Positions 16,562-24,975 of a stretch of DNA of 64,000 bases are shown in pieces (the first letter of the stretch is position 1; each line of letters starts with the position of its first letter). Source of the DNA: Streptomyces mangrovisoli. GTDB taxonomy: Bacteria > Actinomycetota > Actinomycetes > Streptomycetales > Streptomycetaceae. Made by a program: the position numbers and the translations under genes. The notes beneath the pieces are model-generated. The model had not been told where the DNA came from. It searched no databases and was given only the letters and a program-made list of their open reading frames with translations. The DNA lies in the NCBI RefSeq assembly GCF_000974985.2, contig NZ_LAVA02000083.1, positions 1 through 64,000 of the forward strand, read 5' to 3'.

Positions 16562-18015
16562 CCGGACTCACCGCCCGTCGTGCGCCAACTGGGCTTGCGC
16601 AGCTTCAGGAAGAGCCAGGGGATCAGGAAGCCGAGGAGCAGCAGCCCGCCGCCGACGATCGCGATGTACGCGCCGGTGCTGCTGCTGCCGAACTGGGAGG
16701 GCGGCACGAAGCCGATGACCAGCGCGGCCGCGGAGGCCAGCCAGCCGACCACGCAGACGAGGGTCAGGGCGGGGACGCGGTAGCCGCGCGGGTGGTCGGG
16801 CTGGTTCTTGCGCAGCCTGATGGCGGCGACGAACATCAGCAGGTAGACGATGAGATACACCTGCGTGGTGATCGTCGAGAAGATCCAGTACACGCTGGAG
16901 ACGCCGGGGATGAAGGCGTACATCAGGGCGATCAGGGTGGTGACGATGCCCTGGGTGACGAGGATGTTCTGCTGGATGCCGTGCTTGTTGAGCTGCTGCA
17001 GGTACGGCGGGAGGTAGCCCTCCTGGCGGGAGATCTCCAGCAGGCCCTTGGAGGGGCCGGCGAGCCAGGTGAGCATGCCGGCCAGTGACGCCGAGATCAG
17101 CATCACGGCGGCGATGGGGGTCATCCAGCCGATGTGGAAGTACGCGAAGAACGCGTCGAACGCCTGCATCACGCCCGCGGTCAGGCTCAACTGCCCGGAC
17201 GGCACGACCCAGCTGATGGCGAGCGCCGGCAGGATGAAGATCAGCAGTACCAGGCCCATCGCCAGGAACATCGACTTCGGGTACTCCTTCGCCGGGTTCT
17301 TCAGCGACGACACGTGGACCGCGTTCATCTCCATGCCCGAGTAGGAGAGGAAGTTGTTGACGATGAGCACCAGGCTGGCGAGACCCGTCCACTCCGGCAG
17401 CAGATGACTGGCCGTCATGGGCGCGGCGGACGGGTTGCCCTGGGCCAGGAAGATCATGCCAAGCACGACAAGGAGCGTGCCCGGCACCAGGGTTCCGATG
17501 ACCAGGCCCCAACTGGACAGTCCGGCGAGGGCCTTGGTGCCCTGGGAGGAGACCCATACGCCGGTCCAGTACAGGACCATGATGACGATCGCGGTGTAGA
17601 GGCCGTTGGAGGCCAGCGCCGGATTGATGATGTACGAGATGGTGCTGGCCACGAACGCCAGCAGGCTCGGGTAGTAGAAGATCGTCATCGCGAACTGGCA
17701 CCACACGGCGAGGAATCCGAGCGGCTTGGACAGGCCCTCGCTGACCCACTTGTAGACACCGCCGGACCAGCCGGACGCGAGTTCCGCCGAGACCAGCGCG
17801 GTCGGCAGCAGGAACACGATCGCCGGCACCAGGTAGAGGAACACGCAGGCGAGGCCGTACACGGCCATCGTCGGAGCGGCGCGCAGACTGGCCACGGAGG
17901 CCGTCGTCATCAGCGCCAGCGTCATCCATGTCAGTCTCGGTGGTGCCGCGGCCCTGGCGGCCGTCTCGGCCGCCTGTTTCTTCGGCATGTCTGCGGGGAC
18001 GTCCATGGATGCCAT
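16558..18015 (-). CDS. APC-family amino-acid permease
   Basis: A 485-residue carrier of the amino acid-polyamine-organocation superfamily, similar to the glutamate:GABA antiporter branch. About 12 helices are present, with the first helix region RAAPTMAVYGLACVFLYLVPAIVF and GWSGGVYKWVSEGLSKPLGF. The substrate is unknown. The ATG at 18015 is fixed by a strong GAGGAGGG site; the longer frame to 18186 is not needed. It leads an overlapping operon with a small membrane protein and an M20 dipeptidase, so the cargo may be a small peptide or an amine released from one. Confidence 0.88.
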   Translation of the reverse strand: MASMDVPADMPKKQAAETAARAAAPPRLTWMTLALMTTASVASLRAAPTMAVYGLACVFLYLVPAIVFLLPTALVSAELASGWSGGVYKWVSEGLSKPLGFLAVWCQFAMTIFYYPSLLAFVASTISYIINPALASNGLYTAIVIMVLYWTGVWVSSQGTKALAGLSSWGLVIGTLVPGTLLVVLGMIFLAQGNPSAAPMTASHLLPEWTGLASLVLIVNNFLSYSGMEMNAVHVSSLKNPAKEYPKSMFLAMGLVLLIFILPALAISWVVPSGQLSLTAGVMQAFDAFFAYFHIGWMTPIAAVMLISASLAGMLTWLAGPSKGLLEISRQEGYLPPYLQQLNKHGIQQNILVTQGIVTTLIALMYAFIPGVSSVYWIFSTITTQVYLIVYLLMFVAAIRLRKNQPDHPRGYRVPALTLVCVVGWLASAAALVIGFVPPSQFGSSSTGAYIAIVGGGLLLLGFLIPWLFLKLRKPSWRTTGGESG

Positions 18016-18048
18016 CGGCCCTCCTCGAGTGACGCACCTCGGTCGCTG

Positions 18049-18085
18049 CCAGACTGCGGCCCTTCGGGCGGGGTCCGCAGTCTGG
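18049..18085 (-). promoter_or_regulatory. 11-bp inverted repeat in the leader of the permease operon
   Basis: CCAGACTGCGG (18049-18059) and CCGCAGTCTGG (18075-18085) are exact complements around a 15-base loop that can itself pair (CCC/GGG). It stands 33 bases before the permease ATG. It could be an operator or an RNA hairpin controlling the operon. On the minus strand TATCAT about 25 bases further upstream could be the -10. Confidence 0.5.
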
Positions 18086-18239
18086 GCTGAGCCGATCGGA
18101 TGACATGATATGCCCGAGATGTCTGTTTCGCCTTGACGGGGCACGCTGGTGGTGTTCCCGGGCGCCGCACGGGAGTCGGCCGCCACGGAGTCCCGGCCAC
18201 CGCGCGGGAGCCGGCCGTCGAGAGCGAGGGGAGCGGGCC

Positions 18240-19511
18240 GTGGACCAGCAGGCGACCTCGGACCCCGGCACGACCGCGGGCCCGGAGGCGCTCAGCGCGT
18301 TCCTCACCCGGCTGACCGGTCTGCTGCTGCGCACCAGCGGCGAGGGCGCCCAGAGCATCGAGCGGTCCGTGCGCACCGCCGCCCGCGCCCTGGGAGGCGA
18401 GGCGTCGCTGCTGCTCGTGCCCGACGCGGCCGCGCTCACCGTCACGGTGGACGGCCGCGCCGTCACCACGACCGTGCGGGGCTTCCCCGAGGTGTTCCGC
18501 CTCGACCAGGTCATCTCCCTGCGGTCCCTGCTGGAGGAGGTCCGGGCGGGCGGCGTGGGCCTCGCGCAGGCGGAGCGGCGGCTGGCGCGGATCGAGAACG
18601 CCCGGCCGCCGTACCCGTGGTGGCTGAAGTTCCTGGGCATCGTGCTGTTCTCGCTCGGCTTCGCGCCGCTCATGCAGCCGACCTGGTACGAGATCGGCAC
18701 CACGGCCGTGCTGGCCTCGATCGCCGGAGCCCTCGCGGTCGCCGCGGACCGGCTGCCCCGGCTGGCCAAGGTGCTGCCGCTGGTGGTGTCCGTGGCGGTC
18801 TCGCTCGTCACCATCGAGGCGTTCGCCGGCGACATCGACCGCGGCGGGCCGGTGCTGCTGATGCTCCCGGCGCTGTTCTACTTCGTGCCCGGCGACTACC
18901 TCAGCGCCGCCTCCGCCGAACTCGCCGCCGGAGCGCTCACCACCGGCGCGATCCGCCTGGTCTACTCCGTCTTCCTGCTCGTCCAGCTGTACGTCGGCGT
19001 GCTGCTCGGCGTGCTCGTCACGGGAACCTCGACGCGGGAGCTGTTCGACGTGACGGCGGAGCAGAACATGCCGCGCTGGGCGCTGTTCCTCGGGTGGATC
19101 GTGTTCACCGTCGGCACCCTGCTGGCGTTCGCGATCCCGCTGCGCTTCTTCTGGCCGCTGCTGCTGCTCGTGTATCTCACGGTGGGCGTGCAGTCGTTGG
19201 TGACCAAGGCGCTGGGCGAGGTGATGGGCACCTTCGTGGCCGCGGTGGTGCTCGGTGCGGCGGCCGGCGTGCTGGCGCGGCCCCCGCACCGGCCGCCCCG
19301 CCTGGTCCTGGTGCTGCCCGGCTTCTTCACCCTCACGGTCGGCTCGCTCGGTATGCGCGGCCTGACGACCCTGGCGGGCGGCCATGTGATCCGCGGTTTC
19401 GAGGACCTGCTGAAGCTGGTCACCATCGTGACGACCCTCGCGCTGGGCCTGCTCCTCGGCGCGACCCTCGGCATGTCGCGAGCGGAACGGCGCGCGGAGC
19501 GGGAGGGCTAG
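18240..19511 (+). CDS. ThrE-family threonine/serine exporter-like membrane protein
   Basis: A 423-residue protein. Residues 15-130 are the soluble N-terminal domain of the ThrE family (LLLRTSGEGAQSIERSVRTAARALG, then a beta region with LLLVPDAAALTVT). Residues 130-420 hold about ten membrane helices in two sets, including VPGDYLSAASAELAAGA. Family members export threonine and serine or related small molecules using the proton gradient. The GTG at 18240 has GAGGGGAG eight bases upstream; the frame open before it is not coding in character. The gene diverges from the permease operon. Confidence 0.85.
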   Translation: MDQQATSDPGTTAGPEALSAFLTRLTGLLLRTSGEGAQSIERSVRTAARALGGEASLLLVPDAAALTVTVDGRAVTTTVRGFPEVFRLDQVISLRSLLEEVRAGGVGLAQAERRLARIENARPPYPWWLKFLGIVLFSLGFAPLMQPTWYEIGTTAVLASIAGALAVAADRLPRLAKVLPLVVSVAVSLVTIEAFAGDIDRGGPVLLMLPALFYFVPGDYLSAASAELAAGALTTGAIRLVYSVFLLVQLYVGVLLGVLVTGTSTRELFDVTAEQNMPRWALFLGWIVFTVGTLLAFAIPLRFFWPLLLLVYLTVGVQSLVTKALGEVMGTFVAAVVLGAAAGVLARPPHRPPRLVLVLPGFFTLTVGSLGMRGLTTLAGGHVIRGFEDLLKLVTIVTTLALGLLLGATLGMSRAERRAEREG

Positions 19512-19520
19512 CCAGGGCCC

Positions 19521-19556
19521 GTCCGGAGGATCGGTAGCACGCGAGTCGATCCGGAC
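19521..19556. terminator. Hairpin between convergent genes
   Basis: GTCCGGA (19521-19527) and TCCGGAC (19550-19556) pair, with extra pairing of the flanking GATCG/CGATC bases inside. It occupies the 54-base gap between the convergent ThrE-like and CGNR genes. Confidence 0.45.
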
Positions 19557-19565
19557 GCGTGCCGT

Positions 19566-20165
19566 TCAGGGGCTCGCCGCGTGCTTGGTGCGCCAGGTCT
19601 GCTTCTTGGACTGGTTGCCGCAGGTCTCCATCGAGCACCAGCGCCGGTTCCCCGGGCGGGACGTGTCGAGGAACCAGGCGGCACAGTGCGCTCCGGAGCA
19701 GGCCCGCACCCGGTCCAGGGCGGGCGAGGTCGCCAGCGCGAGCGCGTCGCGCGCGACGTCGGCGAGGACCGCGCCCACGGGGTCCCCGGCGGTCCAGGCC
19801 AACGTGCCGTCCGCGACGAGCACCGGCACCGGGGGCGCCACGGCGGCGGCCCGGTTCAGCAACTCCCGCTCCCCGGGCGGACACCCGGCCGGACCGGCGG
19901 GGGAGCGGGCCGCGGTCAGCAGTGCGTGCACCGCCTCCCGTACCGCCCGCGCCTCCCGGAGGGCGTCCGGGGCCGGGACCGGCACGGCCGTGCCGTCGGG
20001 ATAGGGGCCGAGCTGGGCGACCCAGGCGGCCAGCGCCTCGCCGGTGTCCAGTTCCTCGGTGGCGCCGTCCGTGCCGCGCAGCCGGAGCGTGCGCAGGAAG
20101 TCCAGGCAGATCCGCCCCGCACCGCTGCGGAAGCGGGGGGCGGCGGGCGCGGAGGCGTCGGGCAT
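19566..20165 (-). CDS. CGNR zinc-finger regulator
   Basis: A 199-residue protein with the ABATE (putative stress-responsive) N-terminal domain and a C-terminal CGNR zinc finger. The four metal cysteines are in RACSGAHCAAWFLDTSR and RRWCSMETCGNQSK, and CGN is present exactly. CGNR proteins are presumed DNA-binding regulators. An ATG at 20165 with GGGTGG upstream is preferred to a GTG at 20174. It is divergent from an MFS pump gene with three palindromes in the gap, which makes it the likely repressor of that pump. Confidence 0.88.
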   Translation of the reverse strand: MPDASAPAAPRFRSGAGRICLDFLRTLRLRGTDGATEELDTGEALAAWVAQLGPYPDGTAVPVPAPDALREARAVREAVHALLTAARSPAGPAGCPPGERELLNRAAAVAPPVPVLVADGTLAWTAGDPVGAVLADVARDALALATSPALDRVRACSGAHCAAWFLDTSRPGNRRWCSMETCGNQSKKQTWRTKHAASP

Positions 20166-20184
20166 GAAGGCCACCCTACTGCGG

Positions 20185-20217
20185 AACCGGTTTTACTGGT
20201 ACCGTCGGGAACCGGTT
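20185..20217. promoter_or_regulatory. Triple palindromic operator between the CGNR and MFS genes
   Basis: AACCGGTT occurs at 20185-20192 and 20210-20217, centred 25 bp apart, with GGTACC (20198-20203) about midway. The pattern is symmetric and lies in the 104-base divergent promoter. TTTAAC on the minus strand could be a -35 element. This is a strong candidate binding site for the CGNR protein. Confidence 0.6.
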
Positions 20218-20269
20218 AAAGCGGTTCTCGCTCTCCCGTCCTCTCCTCCCTTCCCGCCTGAGGTGTGCC

Positions 20270-21562
20270 GTGTCCGCTGGACCTCCCGTCGCTCCGTCGC
20301 CGACGCTCGGCCCGCGCCTGACCCTGCTGCTCTCCGTCGCCTGCGGCGTCGCCGTGGCCACCATCTACTTCCCCCAGGCGATCAGCCCGCTCATCGCCGA
20401 CGACCTGCGCGTCTCCCCGGAATCGGCCGCCCTCGTCGTCACCTGCGCCCAGCTCGGCTACGCGGCCGGCATCTTCCTGCTGGTCCCGCTCGGCGACCGG
20501 CTGCGCCACCGCGGCCTGGTCACCACCCTGCTGCTGACGACCTGCGCCGCCCTGGTGCTCGCGGGCACCGCCACCACCCTGCCCGTCCTCGCCGCCGCCG
20601 GCGCGCTCGCCGGGACGACCACCGTGGTCCCGCAGATCCTCATCCCCATGGCGGCCGGCCTGGCCGCCCCGGAGCGGCGCGGCGCGGTCACCGGCACCCT
20701 GCTGTCGGGCCTGCTCGGCGGCATCCTGCTGGCCCGCACCTTCTCCGGCACCCTCGGCGCATGGCTCGGCTGGCGGGCCCCCTATCTGGTCGCCGCCGGC
20801 CTGATGCTCGCCCTCGCCGCGGCCCTGGCCGCCGCGCTCCCCACCACCGCACCGAGCACCGACCAGCCCTACCCGGCCCTGCTCGCGACCCCCCTGAGAC
20901 TGCTGCGCACCGAGCCGTCGCTGCGCCGCTCGGCCCTCAACCAGGTGCTGACGTTCGCCGCCTTCAGCGCCGCCTGGACGGCCGTCGCGCTCTGTCTCAC
21001 CGGCCCGGTCTACGGCCTCGGCACCCCGGCCGTCGGCGTGCTCGCCCTGGTGGGCGCGGCCGGCATGTTCGCCACGCCGGTCGCCGGGCGGCGCACCGAC
21101 CGCCGGGGCCCGGACGCGGTGAACCTGGTGTGCACGGTGGGCGCCGTCGCGGCCGGTGCCCTGCTGCTGACCGGTCGGCTCGGCGGCGCCGTCGGCCTGG
21201 CCGGCCTCGGGGCCGGAATGCTCCTGCTCGACGTCGCCGTCCAGTCCGGCCAGGTCGCCAACCAGGCGCGCATCTTCGCGCTGCGTCCCGAGGCCCGCGC
21301 CCGCCTCAACACCGCCTACATGACCTGCGCGTTCCTCGGCGGCAGCGCGGGCTCCTGGCTGGGTGTGCGCGCGTACTCCGCCTTCGGCTGGAACGGGGTC
21401 TGCGGCCTGGTCATGGCGGCGCCCGGCCTCGCCCTGCTGCGGACCGCGCTGCGCGCCCGCCCGTCCGCGACCGCCCCGGAGACGGCCTCGGAAGCGGACC
21501 CGGCGGACGCTGCCGCCCCCGCGTCCGCCACGGACCCGGACGACGTCCCCACCGCCCGCTGA
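20270..21562 (+). CDS. MFS transporter
   Basis: A 430-residue 12-helix major facilitator, similar to drug or sugar efflux carriers of the AraJ/YdhP type. The cytoplasmic loop motif LVPLGDRLRHRG lies between helices 2 and 3, and the second-half equivalent is GRRTDRRG. The C-terminal 35 residues are Ala/Pro/Asp-rich. The GTG has GAGG upstream. It is divergent from the CGNR regulator gene, which fits a regulator-pump pair. The cargo is unknown. Confidence 0.88.
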   Translation: MSAGPPVAPSPTLGPRLTLLLSVACGVAVATIYFPQAISPLIADDLRVSPESAALVVTCAQLGYAAGIFLLVPLGDRLRHRGLVTTLLLTTCAALVLAGTATTLPVLAAAGALAGTTTVVPQILIPMAAGLAAPERRGAVTGTLLSGLLGGILLARTFSGTLGAWLGWRAPYLVAAGLMLALAAALAAALPTTAPSTDQPYPALLATPLRLLRTEPSLRRSALNQVLTFAAFSAAWTAVALCLTGPVYGLGTPAVGVLALVGAAGMFATPVAGRRTDRRGPDAVNLVCTVGAVAAGALLLTGRLGGAVGLAGLGAGMLLLDVAVQSGQVANQARIFALRPEARARLNTAYMTCAFLGGSAGSWLGVRAYSAFGWNGVCGLVMAAPGLALLRTALRARPSATAPETASEADPADAAAPASATDPDDVPTAR

Positions 21563-21694
21563 GGGTCGTACGAAGTCGCCGGCAGGGTCGTACGCGATCG
21601 TCGGCAGGGTCGTACGCGATCGCAGGCGGGGTCGTACGAGGTCGCCGGCAGGGTCGTGCGAGATCGCCGACGGGCTCCTACGAGATCGCCCGCA
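21563..21694. repeat. Six 22-bp tandem repeats between convergent genes
   Basis: The array begins right after the MFS stop and holds six exact-length 22-bp units built on GGGTCGTACG(A/C)(G/A)(G/A)TCGCCGGC. The sixth unit (21673-21694) runs over the stop codon of the minus-strand regulator and supplies its last codons. No unique spacers are present, so it is not CRISPR. Confidence 0.9.
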
Positions 21695-22514
21695 GGCCTC
21701 CGCGGGCGGCGTGCCGCAGCCGTTCCACGGCCTCGGCCGTCGCCTGGTCGGCGGGCAGCAGCACCACCAACTGCTGTGCGTCCGCGCTCAGTTCCAGCGT
21801 CTCGCGGAGCAGCGTCAGCTCCCCTCCCACCGGGTGGCGCAGCCGCAGCGGCCCGCGCTGCGGCACCTGGTGGCGGTTGAGGCGGCGGGTGAAACCGGGT
21901 CCCGCGGCGGCGGACAGCTCGGCGGTCAGCCATGCCGAGTTCTCCACCGACGGCCCCCGCCACAGGTCGAAGGCCAGCTCGTCGGCGACGGCCTCCCAGT
22001 CCGGCAGCAGCGACCGGGCGCGCGGGTCGGTGAAGACGTAGCGCGTGAGGTTCGGGGCGTCACCGTCGAGCAGGCCCGTGCCGCCGAGGACCGCGTCGTA
22101 GCCGCTCGTGCGGGCGAGGAGGTCGCCGAGCCGGTTGGTCACCACGGCGAGGCCCGGCTCGAGCAGCCGCAGCGTCGTGAGGACCGTCGGGCGGACGTCA
22201 CGCGCGGCCGGTACGGGCCGTGCGTGCGCCGTGCACTCCCCGCCGGTGATCTTCGCCAGATAGCGCAGATGCTCCCGCTCGGCGAGGTCGAGACTGAGCG
22301 CGTCGGCCAGCGCGTTGACCACCGACACGGACGGATTGCGGTCCCGGCCCTGTTCGATGCGGGTCAGGTACTCGACGCTGATCCCGGCCCGCGCCGCGAG
22401 CTCCGACCGGCGCAGCCCCGGCGACCGGCGGCGGCCGTGCACCGGCAGCCCCAGCGAGGCGGGCTGGATGCTGTCCCGCCTGGCCCGGACGAAATCCCCC
22501 AGTGGCGAACCCAT
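21678..22514 (-). CDS. Helix-turn-helix regulator with MmyB-like ligand domain
   Basis: A 278-residue regulator. Residues 28-90 are an HTH_3-type domain (GLRRSELAARAGISVEYLTRIEQGRD), and residues 105-270 are the MmyB-like ligand-binding domain typical of actinobacteria, including LAFDLWRGPSVENSAWLTAELSAAAGPGFTRRLNRH and the HPVGGELTLLRETLEL segment. Such proteins often regulate a divergent oxidoreductase gene; here an FMN reductase starts 114 bases away on the other strand. Its stop codon lies inside the last unit of a tandem array. Confidence 0.9.
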   Translation of the reverse strand: MGSPLGDFVRARRDSIQPASLGLPVHGRRRSPGLRRSELAARAGISVEYLTRIEQGRDRNPSVSVVNALADALSLDLAEREHLRYLAKITGGECTAHARPVPAARDVRPTVLTTLRLLEPGLAVVTNRLGDLLARTSGYDAVLGGTGLLDGDAPNLTRYVFTDPRARSLLPDWEAVADELAFDLWRGPSVENSAWLTAELSAAAGPGFTRRLNRHQVPQRGPLRLRHPVGGELTLLRETLELSADAQQLVVLLPADQATAEAVERLRHAARGGLRAIS

Positions 22515-22627
22515 ACGTCGAGCCTACGACGCCCACCGGCCCCTCGCGGAGCGCTCAGCGTGGCCCTGCGGGGGCCAGCCTGAGCCCGGCCTGGCTGGGG
22601 CCGCGATCCGGTCCGAGGGTGGTGGCC

Positions 22628-23230
22628 ATGGAGAACACGAACACCACACATCGGCTGCTGATCGTCGTCGCGAGCGTCCGGGAGGGCCGGTTCGGCCCCG
22701 TCGTGGGCGACTGGGTCGCGCAACGGGCGCGAGAACACGGCGGGTTCGCGGTGGAGGTCGCCGATCTCGCCGCGTACGACATCCCGTTGGCCCTGCCCGC
22801 GGCCTCACCGAAGTACGCCGGCGCCGACTACCCCCGGCCGGCCGGGATGGCCGCGCTGACCGAGGCGCTGGAGCGGGCCGACGCGTACGTCGTCGTCACG
22901 CCGGAGTACAACCACAGCTACCCCGCCTCGCTCAAGGCGGCCATCGACTGGCACTTCACCCAGTGGACGGCCAAGCCCGTCGCGTTCGTCAGCTACGGCG
23001 GTGCCGCGGGCGGCCGGCACGCGGTGCTGCACCTGGAGAACGTGCTCACCGAACTGCACGCGGTGACGATCCGCGACGGCCTCGCCTTCCCGAACTACTT
23101 CACCGCGTGGCGGGACGGCAGCCCCCTCGACACGGAGGCCCCCGCCTATGCCAAGACCCTGCTGGACCAACTGGCCTGGTGGGCCGGTGCGTTGCGCACA
23201 GCACGCGAGACGGCGCCCTATCCGGGCTGA
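22628..23230 (+). CDS. NADPH-dependent FMN reductase-like flavoprotein
   Basis: A 200-residue flavodoxin-fold reductase. The phosphate loop is SVREGRFGP near the N-terminus, and the flavin-binding TPEYNHSYPASLKAAIDW segment is characteristic of the NADPH-dependent FMN reductase family (PF03358). It probably reduces quinones, nitro groups or flavins. The ATG follows GAGGGTGG by about nine bases. It is divergent from an MmyB-type regulator, the usual regulator-target layout in Streptomyces, which suggests ligand-induced detoxification. Confidence 0.88.
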   Translation: MENTNTTHRLLIVVASVREGRFGPVVGDWVAQRAREHGGFAVEVADLAAYDIPLALPAASPKYAGADYPRPAGMAALTEALERADAYVVVTPEYNHSYPASLKAAIDWHFTQWTAKPVAFVSYGGAAGGRHAVLHLENVLTELHAVTIRDGLAFPNYFTAWRDGSPLDTEAPAYAKTLLDQLAWWAGALRTARETAPYPG

Positions 23231-23279
23231 CCCGCGCCCCGCGACCCGCGGCAGGAGCCACCCACGCGCCGGGCGCCGC

Positions 23280-24203
23280 TCACCGCGCCTCCCGCCGGGC
23301 CTCCTTCAGCTCGCGCGAGACCGCCCATGCGTCCGCCACCGGACCCATGTGCTCCAGCTTGTCGGGGTTGATCACCGTGCGGACCGCCTGGATCCGCCCC
23401 TCCAGCACGTCGAGCACCAGGGTGTGCAGCACCCTGCCGTCCCGGTCGCGGAAGATCGCGCCCGGCTGCCCGTTGATCTCGTGCCGCTCCAGGGTCACCT
23501 CGATCCTGGCCATCCACGGGTAGACGGACGCCAGCAGCCGGGCCACGTTGTCGGCGCCCGCGACGGCCCGCGCCAGCTGCGGGGCCTTGCCGCCGCCGTC
23601 GCCGACCAACTGCACGTCGGCGGCGAGCAGCTGCCGCAGCGCGGCCACGTCGCCCGCGATCAGCGCGTCGAAGAACCGGGCCGCCAGCTCCTGGCGCTCG
23701 TGCCGGTCGGCCTCGAACCGGGGCCGGCCGTCCCGCATGTGCCGCCGCGCCCGCACCAGCAGCTGGCGGCACGCGGCCTCCGAGCGGCCCACCGCCGACG
23801 CGATGTCGTCGAACCCGAAGGCGAACACCTCGCGCAGGACGAACACCGCCCGCTCCAGCGGGCTGAGCCGCTCCAGCAGCATCAGCGCCGCCATCGACAC
23901 CGAGTCGGCCAGCTCCACCGAGCGCTCCGGGTCCTGGTACGGGTCGCTCAGCAGCGGCTCCGGGAACCATGGGCCGACATACTCCTCCCGCCTTACCCGG
24001 GCCGAGCGCAGCACGTCGATCGCGACGCGGGTCACCGTGGCCGACAGGTACGCCTTGGTGGACACCGGGCGGGTCGACGAGGCGTCGAAGCGCAGCCAGG
24101 TCTCCTGCACCGCGTCCTCGGCCTCGCTCACGCTGCCCAGGACGCGATAGGCGATGGAGAACAGCAGCGGCCGCAGTTCCTCGAACTCCTCGACCTCGGT
24201 CAC
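23280..24203 (-). CDS. sigJ: ECF41-group RNA polymerase sigma factor (SigJ-like)
   Basis: A 307-residue sigma factor. Region 2 spans about 8-75 (ELRPLLFSIAYRVLGSVSEAEDAVQETWLRF) and region 4 about 110-165 (LSPLERAVFVLREVFAFGFDDIASAVGRSEAACRQLLVRAR). A C-terminal SnoaL-like domain of about 120 residues contains DGGGK, the mark of the ECF41 group. In this group the extension replaces an anti-sigma factor. The GTG at 24203 has GGAAGG eight bases upstream; the longer frame to 24266 is less likely. It lies 49 bases after a carboxymuconolactone-decarboxylase gene that has an ECF41 promoter, so it is probably autoregulated through that gene. Confidence 0.92.
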   Translation of the reverse strand: MTEVEEFEELRPLLFSIAYRVLGSVSEAEDAVQETWLRFDASSTRPVSTKAYLSATVTRVAIDVLRSARVRREEYVGPWFPEPLLSDPYQDPERSVELADSVSMAALMLLERLSPLERAVFVLREVFAFGFDDIASAVGRSEAACRQLLVRARRHMRDGRPRFEADRHERQELAARFFDALIAGDVAALRQLLAADVQLVGDGGGKAPQLARAVAGADNVARLLASVYPWMARIEVTLERHEINGQPGAIFRDRDGRVLHTLVLDVLEGRIQAVRTVINPDKLEHMGPVADAWAVSRELKEARREAR

Positions 24204-24252
24204 GGCACGATCCTTCCCTGTTCGCGGCGGATACGACACGGTCGGCGCGGTC

Positions 24253-24729
24253 TCAGTGCAGCGCACCGGCCTCGTAGTCCCCGGCGGAGGGCTGCCGGGT
24301 GATGACGTTGAGCCGGTTCACCGAGTTCATGAAGGAGATCAGGATGACCAGCGCGGTCAGCTGCTCCTCGTCGTAGTGCTTGGCGGCGGCCCGCCACACC
24401 TCGTCGCCGACCCCGCCCGCCGCGTCGGCGATCCGGGTGCCCTCCTCGGCGAGCTCCAGCGCCGCCCGCTCGGCCTCGGTGAAGACCGTGGCCTCGCGCC
24501 AGGCCGCGACCAGGTGCAGCCGCACCGCGCTCTCACCGGCCGCCGCGGCCTCCTTGGTGTGCATGTCGATGCAGACCGCGCAGCCGTTGATCTGGCTGAC
24601 CCGCAGCGCCACCAGCTCCTGCGTGGTGACGGGCACCGACGACTCCTTGAAGGCCCTGCCGACCGCCATGAAGTGCTTGATCGCCTTGCCCGCGGTCTGG
24701 CTGCCGAAGTAGTTCAGTCGCGCGCTCAT
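24253..24729 (-). CDS. Carboxymuconolactone decarboxylase/AhpD-family protein (ECF41 target)
   Basis: A 158-residue helical protein of the AhpD-like superfamily with intact redox site GCAVCIDMH (CxxC plus the downstream histidine). Members reduce peroxides or act as general thiol oxidoreductases. The ATG at 24729 is set by GGGAG upstream. Genes of this type are the classic partners of ECF41 sigma genes, and here the two are adjacent with a matching promoter. Compare the paralogue at 49792, which has lost all three active-site residues. Confidence 0.9.
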   Translation of the reverse strand: MSARLNYFGSQTAGKAIKHFMAVGRAFKESSVPVTTQELVALRVSQINGCAVCIDMHTKEAAAAGESAVRLHLVAAWREATVFTEAERAALELAEEGTRIADAAGGVGDEVWRAAAKHYDEEQLTALVILISFMNSVNRLNVITRQPSAGDYEAGALH

Positions 24730-24772
24730 GGAATGCTCCCGTGGGGTCGTCGTAGGTGCTGACACCCCTTGG

Positions 24773-24799
24773 GACGAGACGGCCCGCCCGCCTGTGACA
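24773..24799 (-). promoter_or_regulatory. ECF41-type promoter (TGTCACA, 16 bp, CGTC)
   Basis: Read on the minus strand, TGTCACA (24799-24793) is followed after exactly 16 bases by CGTC (24776-24773), 43 bases before the ATG of the CMD-family gene. This matches the known ECF41 target motif fully, so the gene and the sigma gene behind it are very likely under ECF41 control. Confidence 0.8.
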
Positions 24800-24975
24800 C
24801 GCCCCGTCGTGATCTGGATCACCAGGCTGTCGGGCCGGGTGCCGGGGCGGCCGACTCAGGCCCGCTTGAGTGCGCGTACTCATGCCCGGCCGGCTGGTGC
24901 GCGGCGAGGATCGGTGCAGCGGCGCCGCCCGGTGCGCCGGCCCGATCCAGCCGAGACCCTTACGGAGAATCCGTC

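Noticed and set aside
21563..21694. CRISPR-like array
   Set aside because: Units follow one another directly with no unique spacers, and no cas gene is present. The same holds for 61374-61517 and 49255-49405.
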